In this document: one piece after another, positions 25,848-33,366 of the stretch
How the letters are laid out: every line of letters starts with the position of its first letter
Numbering within the stretch: the stretch's first letter is position 1
DNA from: an uncultured Muribaculaceae bacterium
GTDB taxonomy: Bacteria > Bacteroidota > Bacteroidia > Bacteroidales > Muribaculaceae
Assembly (NCBI GenBank): GCA_910576775.1
Contig: CAJTJV010000011.1
Span: forward strand, 1-64,000
Direction: 5' to 3'
DNA: 64,000 nucleotides
Made by a program: the position numbers and the translations under genes
The notes under the pieces: model-generated
The model's database searches: none
What the model saw: the letters and a program-made list of their open reading frames with translations, nothing else
Told to the model about the DNA's origin: nothing

Positions 25848-27362
25848 ATGAATAAGAAAATAAATATCATTCTTGCGATGCTGCTTGCAGTGGCGGGGGT
25901 ATTCTCCCTTACCTCCTGCAAGGACGACGAGCCTACGGTGGCAAAAGCCGTCCTGTGCAGCGTATTCTCGCTCGATTTCGATGCCGAAGGCGGTGCTCAG
26001 GAAGTCAAGGTGGTTTCCGACGCCGTATGGCATGTAGAGGCTCCCGACTGGGTTACCGTAAGCCCGACGACAGGCGAAGGCACTACGTTCGTCACCATCA
26101 GCGTAGGCAGCAATTACAACGGCACAGCCTTGAATGCTACCCGCCGCGGCGAAGTAATCTTCAAAGGCAACACCAAGGCTTCCGAAGCGCCTGTTGCGAT
26201 TCGTCAGACAGGCGACGACTATATTGGTCTCTCTCCTGTGACAGGTGCCGGATTCTATGACATGGCAGAGGGGCTTAATGTAATTGTCAAAGACATGACA
26301 GTCGTTGCACTCTATGCCGACGGATTCGTTGCAACTGACGGTACAACCAATGTAAACTGCAAGACTACAGACAAGCCTGCTGTCGGTTCTACAATGAGTG
26401 TATACGGCATTGTCGGCGTTGACAAATACGGAATGCACTATGTAGAAGTAGAGAAGACTGTCGCAGGCGGAGCTTCTTCCACGGCTCCCGAAGCAGTGGA
26501 TATTACCGAGGATGTTGACAAGGACGGTTTTGGAAACAAGCTTCTGCATGTGGCTCTTACCGGTCTTTACGATGCCGCTACGAATGCAGTTTCTGTAGCC
26601 GATAAGACTAACCGCGGTTTCATCGTGGCTTATTGCGACGGTGTCGATATGAAAGGCATGTCGAGCCACTCCGTGACAGTGGATGCTTATTATCTCGGCA
26701 CTGCTGCTCCGGCTGTCAACCTTATCGTAGCCGGTTATACCGACAATGGAGTAGCTGAAATGGTTTATTTTGCAGAAGATTTCGAATGGCTCGAACCTTG
26801 GACAAGCCAGAAGCCCGCAGGACAGACTGTCGAGACAAATAATCCGGATGCTACAGCGCAGCAGCTCGGTACAAACAAGGTTGATGACGTCAGCACATAT
26901 GAAGCTCTTCTTGCAAAAGGTTACAGCTTCCCGATTTGCTGTGCAGCCTCGAAAGATCCCCGTAAGCCGGAGGCTCAGACATATCTGCAGCGCAACTACC
27001 TCAAGTTCGGTCTTACAGGCTACTATTCCGGTATTACTCTTCCCGCAATGGCAGGTATTGCCGAAGGTGCAGCCACCGTAATCAGCTTTGACTGGTGCTC
27101 GATGCGTCAGGGCAGTGGCAAGTGGGATCCAACAGAACTCGTTGTTGTTGTGAAGAACGGTACGGAAGAACAGCAGTTCCTTGTTCCGACGCATGCATAT
27201 GTAAACGATGAAGCATACGCATGGCTTCCTGTCCGTATCGATCTCGGCAAGTCCGTGCAGAACGGGTCTGAGATTACTATCCGCAACATCGATTCCCAGT
27301 GGCCGGCCGATGGTGCCGCTCTCCGCTGGTTCATCGACAATATCAAGATTGTAGAGAAATAA
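25848..27362 (+). CDS. BACON-domain surface lipoprotein of the SusCD operon
   Basis: A 504-residue lipoprotein (lipobox LTSC, cysteine about 24). It has a BACON beta-sandwich (about 33-120, with WHVEAPDWVTVSP), a middle OB-fold-like region (about 135-205, VIVKDMTVVALYADGFVATDG) resembling DUF5689, and a C-terminal jelly-roll-like domain ending WFIDNIKIV. Such proteins follow susD in polysaccharide loci and act as extra surface binding proteins; no catalytic motif is visible. It ends the operon before a terminator. Confidence 0.75.
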   Translation: MNKKINIILAMLLAVAGVFSLTSCKDDEPTVAKAVLCSVFSLDFDAEGGAQEVKVVSDAVWHVEAPDWVTVSPTTGEGTTFVTISVGSNYNGTALNATRRGEVIFKGNTKASEAPVAIRQTGDDYIGLSPVTGAGFYDMAEGLNVIVKDMTVVALYADGFVATDGTTNVNCKTTDKPAVGSTMSVYGIVGVDKYGMHYVEVEKTVAGGASSTAPEAVDITEDVDKDGFGNKLLHVALTGLYDAATNAVSVADKTNRGFIVAYCDGVDMKGMSSHSVTVDAYYLGTAAPAVNLIVAGYTDNGVAEMVYFAEDFEWLEPWTSQKPAGQTVETNNPDATAQQLGTNKVDDVSTYEALLAKGYSFPICCAASKDPRKPEAQTYLQRNYLKFGLTGYYSGITLPAMAGIAEGAATVISFDWCSMRQGSGKWDPTELVVVVKNGTEEQQFLVPTHAYVNDEAYAWLPVRIDLGKSVQNGSEITIRNIDSQWPADGAALRWFIDNIKIVEK

Positions 27363-27383
27363 TCTCGATATAAACCATATTCT

Positions 27384-27416
27384 AAAAGCGCGGCGTCATT
27401 GATGTCGCGCTTTTTT
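27384..27416 (+). terminator. Terminator after the SusCD operon
   Basis: AAAGCGCG and CGCGCTTT form the outer stem of a hairpin with a CAT/ATG inner pairing, followed by six Ts. Confidence 0.75.
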
Positions 27417-27481
27417 ACGTACCTCCCACACAAACACGACCCTTTCATTTAATCCTGCATACACAGAATGTTGCCGCAACA

Positions 27482-27672
27482 GGAGCGGCAGAGCCGCGGT
27501 AGTTGTATAGGCACGGGTGAAGCCCGTGCAACAGATGCACCAACACATATAGAGCCGCGTCAGCGGCGGTACAGTGTCGCCGCTGATGCGGCTCATTGAG
27601 GGAGGGCGACGATATACCCGGGCTGCGAGCCTTGCCCGGGCCTACATAACTGTCGCCGCCATGCGGCTTCCG
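27482..27672 (+). repeat. Dispersed hairpin repeat, copy 2 (A-B-A composite)
   Basis: Module A (27482-27532) contains GCACGGG-TGAAG-CCCGTGC. Module B (27552-27594) is a hairpin with a 16-base-pair stem, one mismatch and an 11-base loop. A diverged A module follows in opposite orientation (about 27616-27672, hairpin CCCGGGC/GCCCGGG). Modules A and B match the reverse complement of 18-129. It is intergenic and the function is unknown. Confidence 0.65.
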
Positions 27673-27784
27673 TATCCGGCTTTGTCATTAGCTTTCATGA
27701 CTTTGATAATTATTAGATTACACCGTAATTTAAATATCAAAGCTTTTTTAAATGAAAGAGCCGTGGCGGAAGGTGGATTTTTGT

Positions 27785-27815
27785 TTTGGGATTATGGCAG
27801 AATTTCGTAATTTTG
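27785..27815 (+). promoter_or_regulatory. Promoter of the DUF4301 gene
   Basis: TTTG (27785-27788) and TAATTTTG (27808-27815), 19 bases apart, match the Bacteroidetes promoter. The predicted leader is about 30 bases. Confidence 0.7.
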
Positions 27816-27853
27816 GCTTCAGAACATAAAACAATCCTTATTAAAATACTACC

Positions 27854-29389
27854 ATGGCAACATTTACACCCGCCGACCTTGAGCAACTCAGCTTGAAAGG
27901 CATAAGCCGAGAGGTTGTCGACGCACAGCTCGACCGCTTCCGCACAGGTTTTCCTTATCTGACACTTGATTCTCCTTCATCTGTCGGCAACGGCATTCTT
28001 CCCGTTGATGCTGAAATGGAGAAGGCATGTCTCGGACGGTGGAGCCGTTTTCTTGCCGGTGGCGGAGATGTATTGAAATTCGTTCCTGCGTCCGGTGCCG
28101 CTTCCCGTATGTTCAAGGCGTTGTTCGCATTTGTAAATGGTGCCGATGATGTGCCGGAGGCCGGCGGATCGGTTGCGCAGCTTGTTGAGAAAATCGGTGA
28201 TTTCGCATTCTACGGACAGCTGAAAGCCGTGACAGAGAAAAATTACGGTCTTTCTCCGGAAGATCTTATCGCTGCCGGACGTTTCAAGGATCTTGTAGGA
28301 GCCATCATTCTCCCTGACGGTCTCAATTACGGCGCTCTTCCGAAAGCTCTTCTGACGTTCCATCGCTATGAAGACGGCAGCGTGCGCACATCGCTTGAAG
28401 AGCAGCTTGCCGAAGGCGCACAGACAGCGGCTTCCAAAGGTGGCAAGGTGCGTCTGCATTTCACAGTATCGTCCAACCACCGCAAGCTGTTCGAGGCCAA
28501 GCTTGCCGAGGCCGTACCTGCAATGGAGAAACGTTTCGGGGTGTCGTATGATATTTCCCTTTCGGAGCAGAAGCCATCGACAGATACCATTGCCGTAACT
28601 CCGGACAACGATCTTTTCCGCGATGATGCAGGCAAACTTGTATTCCGTCCCGGTGGCCATGGTGCCCTTATCGAGAATCTGAACGATATGGATGCGGCAG
28701 TAGTATTCATAAAGAATATCGACAATGTTGTAGGTGACAGCCACCGCGAGGATACCATCCATTATAAGAAATTCATCGGAGGTCTTCTGATGATTGTCCG
28801 AGACCGTATAGCAGCACTGAGCGCCGCTCTCGCCTCTGATCCGACAGAAGAAACGGTTTCGGAAGCCACCGCTTTTGTCGAAAATATTCTTTTTATCCAT
28901 TCCGAAGGTCTTGCTGCCGAACGTAGCCTCGCAGAGCGCCGCGACGTCCTTCTTTCAATTTTCGACCGTCCGCTGCGTGTATGCGGTATGGTACGCAATG
29001 AAGGAGAGCCGGGCGGAGGTCCATACAACGCATATTCCTCCGACGGCAAGACTATCGCTCCGCAGATTCTCGAATCCACACAGATTGACATGAATAATGC
29101 AGAGAATGTGGATATGATGAAGAATGCCGGTTATTTCAATCCGGTAGACCTTGTATGCTATCTCAAACGCGCTGACGGAACATCATATCATCTGCCCGAT
29201 TATGTCGATCCGCAGACAGGTTTTATTTCTGAAAAATCTGCCGGAGGCCGCGACCTACGTGCCCTTGAGCTTCCCGGTCTATGGAACGGAGCGATGAGTG
29301 ACTGGAATACCGTATTTGTAGAGGTCCCTGCCTCGACATTCAATCCCGTTAAGACCGTAAACGACTTATTGCGCCCGGCGCATCAATGA
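27854..29389 (+). CDS. DUF4301 family protein
   Basis: A 511-residue cytosolic protein of the DUF4301 family, common in Bacteroidales and without an assigned reaction that I can support. Conserved-looking stretches are KFVPASGAASRMFKALF (about 76-92), the nucleotidyltransferase-like FRPGGHGALIENLNDMDA, FIKNIDNV and RVCGMVRNEGEPGGGP. The FRPGGHGAL and IKNIDN segments recall sugar-nucleotide transferases, but this is only a resemblance. It lies seven bases before gmk and probably shares its transcript. Confidence 0.8.
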   Translation: MATFTPADLEQLSLKGISREVVDAQLDRFRTGFPYLTLDSPSSVGNGILPVDAEMEKACLGRWSRFLAGGGDVLKFVPASGAASRMFKALFAFVNGADDVPEAGGSVAQLVEKIGDFAFYGQLKAVTEKNYGLSPEDLIAAGRFKDLVGAIILPDGLNYGALPKALLTFHRYEDGSVRTSLEEQLAEGAQTAASKGGKVRLHFTVSSNHRKLFEAKLAEAVPAMEKRFGVSYDISLSEQKPSTDTIAVTPDNDLFRDDAGKLVFRPGGHGALIENLNDMDAAVVFIKNIDNVVGDSHREDTIHYKKFIGGLLMIVRDRIAALSAALASDPTEETVSEATAFVENILFIHSEGLAAERSLAERRDVLLSIFDRPLRVCGMVRNEGEPGGGPYNAYSSDGKTIAPQILESTQIDMNNAENVDMMKNAGYFNPVDLVCYLKRADGTSYHLPDYVDPQTGFISEKSAGGRDLRALELPGLWNGAMSDWNTVFVEVPASTFNPVKTVNDLLRPAHQ

Positions 29390-29395
29390 TTGTAA

Positions 29396-29980
29396 ATGAA
29401 CAAAGGAAGAATAATTGTAATGGCTGCCCCTTCGGGTAGCGGCAAATCGACAATAATCAACGGTATCATGGCCGACGGCGACCTCAATCTGGGGTTTGCC
29501 GTCTCGGCTACGACCCGCCCCCCGCGTCCCGGCGAAATCGACGGAGTAAATTACTATTTTCTGAGCGAGGACGCATTCAGGGAAGCTATCTCTGAAGGAG
29601 AATTCCTTGAGTATGAGGAGGTTTATCCGGGGCGCTATTATGGCACCCTCCGCAGTGAGATTGAAAGAATCACAGGCCAAGGGCATAATATCATCCTCGA
29701 CCTTGATGTGAACGGTGCTCTTGGAGTAAAGCAGATCTACGGCGATGAAGCGCTCACGGTGTTCATCGAGCCGCCGAGCCTCGAAGAACTGCGCCGCCGT
29801 CTCGAATTCCGCGGTACGGAAACGCCGGAGGTAATCGATGTACGCATAGACCGTGCTGCATACGAACTTTCCCGTGCCCCGCAGTTCGACCGTCGTATAG
29901 TCAACGACAACCTCGAGACCTCAATCCGGCAGGCCCATAATCTGATATCCGCTTTTATCGAAGGCGGAAAAATAGATTGA
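29396..29980 (+). CDS. gmk: Guanylate kinase
   Basis: Gmk converts GMP and ATP to GDP and ADP in the cytosol. The 194-residue protein has the P-loop APSGSGKST (11-19), the GMP-binding TTRPPRPGEIDGVNYYF, and the lid region FIEPPSLEELRRRLEFRGTE. It is one base before nadD, within a housekeeping operon. Confidence 0.96.
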   Translation: MNKGRIIVMAAPSGSGKSTIINGIMADGDLNLGFAVSATTRPPRPGEIDGVNYYFLSEDAFREAISEGEFLEYEEVYPGRYYGTLRSEIERITGQGHNIILDLDVNGALGVKQIYGDEALTVFIEPPSLEELRRRLEFRGTETPEVIDVRIDRAAYELSRAPQFDRRIVNDNLETSIRQAHNLISAFIEGGKID

Positions 29981-29981
29981 C

Positions 29982-30572
29982 ATGGAGACGATAGGCATTC
30001 TCGGCGGTTCTTTCAATCCCGTCCATATCGGTCATATGATTCTTGCGTCGTATCTTACACAATGGGGGTATGTCGACAAAGTATGGCTCTCGCTATCGCC
30101 CCGTAATCCGCTAAAGGATGCCGACGATCTGCTGCCCGACACCAAGCGTCTGTCGATGCTTTCGATCGCGGCGAAGGGTGCGCCGGATATTGAAATATGC
30201 GATATCGAGCTTTCGATGCCGAAACCGTCTTACACTATCAATACGCTCGACCTTCTTCATGAACGCTATCCGGACGTGAGATTCAAACTTATTATCGGCA
30301 GTGACAATTGGCGGATATTCGACAAGTGGCGCGCTCCCAAGCGCATTCTTGAGGAATACGGCGTTATGGTATATATCCGTCCCGGCTATCCGGTGGAAAA
30401 ACGCCATATCGATGGACTTGAGGTTGTTGAAGCTCCTATGGTGCATGTTTCCAGTACTTTTATCCGCAATGCTATCGCACGCGGACGCAATATGAGTTAT
30501 TTCCTTCCGGCAGGTGTCTACAAATATATTATCGACAACAGACTCTATCGGAAAACAGAAACAGAAAAATGA
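29982..30572 (+). CDS. nadD: Nicotinate-nucleotide adenylyltransferase
   Basis: NadD adenylates nicotinate mononucleotide in NAD synthesis. The 196-residue protein has the nucleotidyltransferase motif GGSFNPVHIGH (8-18), the substrate loop VWLSLSPRNPLK and the C-terminal VSSTFIRNAIARG (ISTxxR-type). Its stop overlaps the next ATG by four bases. Confidence 0.95.
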   Translation: METIGILGGSFNPVHIGHMILASYLTQWGYVDKVWLSLSPRNPLKDADDLLPDTKRLSMLSIAAKGAPDIEICDIELSMPKPSYTINTLDLLHERYPDVRFKLIIGSDNWRIFDKWRAPKRILEEYGVMVYIRPGYPVEKRHIDGLEVVEAPMVHVSSTFIRNAIARGRNMSYFLPAGVYKYIIDNRLYRKTETEK

Positions 30573-31120
30573 ATCAGGAATCATCGAACCTTTCTTCTCA
30601 GGCAATTTCACTCGCAGGTCTGTCGGTAGAGTTCGGCAAAATCCTTGCGAACGCTGCGGAAAAAGAACCTAAGGATTTTCTGCGCGAGTGTCTTCGCTAT
30701 CTCCCTCGTATATTTATATCTGCCTGTGATCTGAAAATCTACGGAGAAGACTCCTGTATGGTATCTGAAGACTATAATACAGGCGCTATATCCGATAGTG
30801 TCACCGAGGAACAGTACGAGATGGTGCGTGACGGTATCGCGAGACTGTTGGGAGAATATGATGTCTACCTTGATACTCCTGTGGAGGATATGCGTTACAG
30901 CGACACTCCGGTCGGTGTATCGTTGTCGGAACAGCTTGCCGACATATTCCAGTGTGTGGTTGATTTTGCCGCAACCATGGGTATGTGCGACAGCGACAAT
31001 GCCACCGAAGTGCTATCCGAATTCAAATATCGTTTTCACAGCTATCTTTCAGAGACAATATGCTCGGCTCAAAGAGCTGTGAACACACTTTATCAATCGC
31101 AAGCTTTCCTGTCAGAATGA
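30569..31120 (+). CDS. DUF5063 family protein
   Basis: A 183-residue acidic, mostly helical cytosolic protein of the DUF5063 family, found across Bacteroidales. No catalytic motif or signal peptide is visible. It overlaps nadD by four bases at its start and the M18 aminopeptidase by four at its end, so it is translationally coupled to both. Its function is unknown. Confidence 0.8.
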   Translation: MNQESSNLSSQAISLAGLSVEFGKILANAAEKEPKDFLRECLRYLPRIFISACDLKIYGEDSCMVSEDYNTGAISDSVTEEQYEMVRDGIARLLGEYDVYLDTPVEDMRYSDTPVGVSLSEQLADIFQCVVDFAATMGMCDSDNATEVLSEFKYRFHSYLSETICSAQRAVNTLYQSQAFLSE

Positions 31121-32406
31121 AATATATAAATGATCTTCTGGAGTTCATGGACTCCAGCCCGGTGAATTTCTTCGCTGTAGAAAACTGTCGCCGCCGTCTT
31201 GAAGCCGCCGGTTTTTCCGAACTTGACATGGCCGACACGTGGAAGCTCAGGGTAGGGGAGCGCCGCTATGTAATCAAGAACGGTTCGGCAATATTCGCAT
31301 TTATCGTCGGAGAGGGAGAACCTGCATTCGATATTATTGCCGCACATAGTGATTCTCCCGGCTTTCGCCTGAAGCCGCATTGCGAGATGCAATGTGAAGG
31401 TGGTGCCGTGCGGCTTAATACTGAAGTATACGGGGGCCCGATACTTTATACGTGGTTCGACCGTCCGCTCTCGCTTGCCGGCCGTGTGGCATTGCGCGGA
31501 GAAGATCCGTTACGTCCTGAAATTCGTCTTATGCGTGTAGACAGGCCGCTTCTGGTAATACCACATCTCGCAATTCATTTCAACCGTCAGGTTAACGAAG
31601 GAAACAAGCTCTCCAAACAGAAGGACATGCTTCCTGTGATTTCTCTTGGCGGACCGGAAGCCAAGGGGATGATCCGCCATCTTATCGCAGAGGAGCTGAA
31701 AGTCGACGAAAACGATATTCTCGACTATGATTTATCAGTATTCAATGCTGAAAAGGCTTGTCTTGCCGGTCTGAACGGCGAGATGGTGCTTTGCGGACGT
31801 CTTGACGACCTGAGTATGGTTCACGCCGGTCTAACCGCCATACTGGAGGTTGCCGACAAGTCATCAAGGCATACACGTATCCTCGCGATATTCGATAATG
31901 AAGAGACCGGCTCCGGAACCAAGCAGGGTGCAGGTTCGCCGATTCTGGAACATATCATGCGTCGGATAGTGATGGCATGTGGCATGGGAGAGGAGGATTA
32001 CATGCGGGCTGTTGCGTCGTCGTTCCTTGTTTCGGCGGACAATGCCCACGGGTTGCATCCCAATTATGTAGAAAAATACGATCTGACAAACCATCCTGTT
32101 CTCGGTGGAGGCCCGTGTATAAAATTCAATGCGAACTGTAAGTATATGACGGATGCCGACAGCGCCGCCGCTTTCCGTCGCGTGTGTGAGATAGCCGGAG
32201 TGCCATGTCAGAGTTTTGTCAACCACAGCGATGTAGCCGGCGGTTCCACTCTCGGAAATATTCTCACATCACAGATTCCTTTGCGCGGTGTTGACATGGG
32301 AGCTCCGCTCTGGGCCATGCACTCGGCATGTGAGACAGCATCGACTGCGGACCATGAATATACAATCAAGGCTTTTTCGACATTCTATTCTCTGTACTCG
32401 GACTGA
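31117..32406 (+). CDS. M18 family aminopeptidase
   Basis: A 429-residue zinc aminopeptidase of family M18, which removes acidic or neutral N-terminal residues from peptides in the cytosol. Metal-site motifs are AAHSDSPGFRLKP, LDDLSMVHAGL, FDNEETGSGTKQGAGS, NAHGLHPNY and VNHSDVAGGSTLG. The ATG at 31117 overlaps the previous stop (ATGA) and gives the family N-terminus LLEFMDSSPVNFFAV; an open frame upstream to 30985 is an artefact. Confidence 0.93.
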   Translation: MKYINDLLEFMDSSPVNFFAVENCRRRLEAAGFSELDMADTWKLRVGERRYVIKNGSAIFAFIVGEGEPAFDIIAAHSDSPGFRLKPHCEMQCEGGAVRLNTEVYGGPILYTWFDRPLSLAGRVALRGEDPLRPEIRLMRVDRPLLVIPHLAIHFNRQVNEGNKLSKQKDMLPVISLGGPEAKGMIRHLIAEELKVDENDILDYDLSVFNAEKACLAGLNGEMVLCGRLDDLSMVHAGLTAILEVADKSSRHTRILAIFDNEETGSGTKQGAGSPILEHIMRRIVMACGMGEEDYMRAVASSFLVSADNAHGLHPNYVEKYDLTNHPVLGGGPCIKFNANCKYMTDADSAAAFRRVCEIAGVPCQSFVNHSDVAGGSTLGNILTSQIPLRGVDMGAPLWAMHSACETASTADHEYTIKAFSTFYSLYSD

Positions 32407-32426
32407 TTCGAAGTAAAAGTTAAAAT

Positions 32427-32461
32427 CACCGGCGGCTGTAATTTTTCAACAGTCGCCGGTG
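32427..32461 (+). terminator. Hairpin after the M18 aminopeptidase
   Basis: CACCGGCGGCTGT and ACAGTCGCCGGTG form a 13-base-pair stem with one G-T pair. The following TCTTATTTA is only weakly T-rich, so termination may be partial. Confidence 0.65.
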
Positions 32462-32508
32462 TCTTATTTATAGAACGGTAATCTATAACTATTATTTATG
32501 ACATTATT

Positions 32509-33252
32509 ATGAAAAAAGCAATTTCAGTATTCTCTATAATGCTTTTATGCGTGTTTTCCACAACTTTTGTGGCATGCGCCAAGAAAGTCAACACCGAAGC
32601 TTCCAAAATTGAGACACGTACAATAAGTGTGGGGCAAATCAGCGAGATTGAGGTTGGAGCCATTGATGTTATCATCACCCCCGGTCGTGGTTCCGGCTCC
32701 GCACAGCTTACAGGACCGGTATATCTGCTTGACAAAATAAAAATGACGACCAAGCAAGGTAAACTCGACATCTATATAAAAGACGGAAAGAAAAAGAAAC
32801 GCGGCGATGCTGTGAAGCTTATAATTACTGCGGATGTTCATGATATCGAAGCCTATGCAGGATCTGATGTCAGTTTCACCGCTCCGGTCAAGACCTCGCG
32901 CAGTTTCTGTGTCGAGACATATTCTTCCGCAAATGTGAGAATATCGTCGCTTACAGCGCCAAAGATAGATATGAAATCCTATTCATCCGGTAATGTCGAA
33001 ATAGGGTCTGTGCAGACGTCCGGAAGCCTTGATATTGAATCTTATAGCGGAGCAGAAATCGTGATAAGCGAGGCTGTTGCCGGAGAAGCGGATATGGAGG
33101 CATATTCCGGAGGAAAGATCAAAGTGAACGCCGGTTCACTCGGATCTTGCGAATTAGAAGCTTACAGCGGTGGAGGAATTTATATAAAGGCGGCAATGGC
33201 TTCAGTAAGACAGGAATCCTATTCCGGCGGATGTATCAGTCTTGGGAAATGA
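32509..33252 (+). CDS. Head GIN domain (DUF2807) lipoprotein
   Basis: A 247-residue lipoprotein (lipobox FVAC, cysteine about 23) with a Putative auto-transporter adhesin, head GIN domain. The second half has short repeats of the form YSGGxIxxxA (YSSANVRIS, YSSGNVEIG, YSGAEIVIS, YSGGKIKVN, YSGGGIYIK, YSGGCISLG), predicting a right-handed beta-helix. Family members are envelope proteins of unknown function, often thought to be adhesin-like. It stands alone, with no clear TAnnTTTG promoter upstream. Confidence 0.85.
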   Translation: MKKAISVFSIMLLCVFSTTFVACAKKVNTEASKIETRTISVGQISEIEVGAIDVIITPGRGSGSAQLTGPVYLLDKIKMTTKQGKLDIYIKDGKKKKRGDAVKLIITADVHDIEAYAGSDVSFTAPVKTSRSFCVETYSSANVRISSLTAPKIDMKSYSSGNVEIGSVQTSGSLDIESYSGAEIVISEAVAGEADMEAYSGGKIKVNAGSLGSCELEAYSGGGIYIKAAMASVRQESYSGGCISLGK

Positions 33253-33339
33253 TCCGGAGGGTAAAAAACGGCTATACAAATAATTCTGAGTTTCCAATAA
33301 TATATATCACCACGGGCTTCGAGTATGATTTTTTTTGTG

Positions 33340-33347
33340 TAATTTTG
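33340..33347 (+). promoter_or_regulatory. -7 element before the GT2 gene
   Basis: TAATTTTG lies 19 bases before the ATG; the -33 element is poor (TTCG at 33318-33321). Confidence 0.4.
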
Positions 33348-33366
33348 CACGATAAAAAAACAAAGA

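Larger units (their letters stand above)
27363..27853. other. Non-coding region between the SusCD operon and the DUF4301 gene
   Basis: This 491-base gap holds the SusCD-operon terminator, the composite hairpin repeat (27482-27672) and the DUF4301 promoter (27785-27815). Short open frames within it (for example 27574-27810) run through the repeat and show no protein-like pattern. Confidence 0.7.

Noticed and set aside
25842..27194. A 450-codon minus-strand frame antisense to the BACON lipoprotein gene
   Set aside because: It is a shadow frame rich in Cys, His and Arg with no domain, and the plus-strand gene is clearly real.
13620..27362. Starch utilisation locus, as suggested by a SusB-like GH97 enzyme near SusC/SusD
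   Set aside because: The GH97 gene belongs to the glp operon and is separated from susC by a terminator and a phosphoesterase gene; no SusA, SusE, SusF or SusG homologue and no SusR regulator is present.
27470..27680. Possible CRISPR array or tRNA cluster in the GC-rich palindromic stretch
   Set aside because: There are no regularly spaced identical repeats with unique spacers and no tRNA cloverleaf or T-loop consensus; the pattern fits a composite hairpin repeat.
30985..31116. A 44-residue N-terminal extension of the M18 aminopeptidase
   Set aside because: It runs through the DUF5063 gene in another frame; the ATG at 31117 with ATGA coupling is the natural start.
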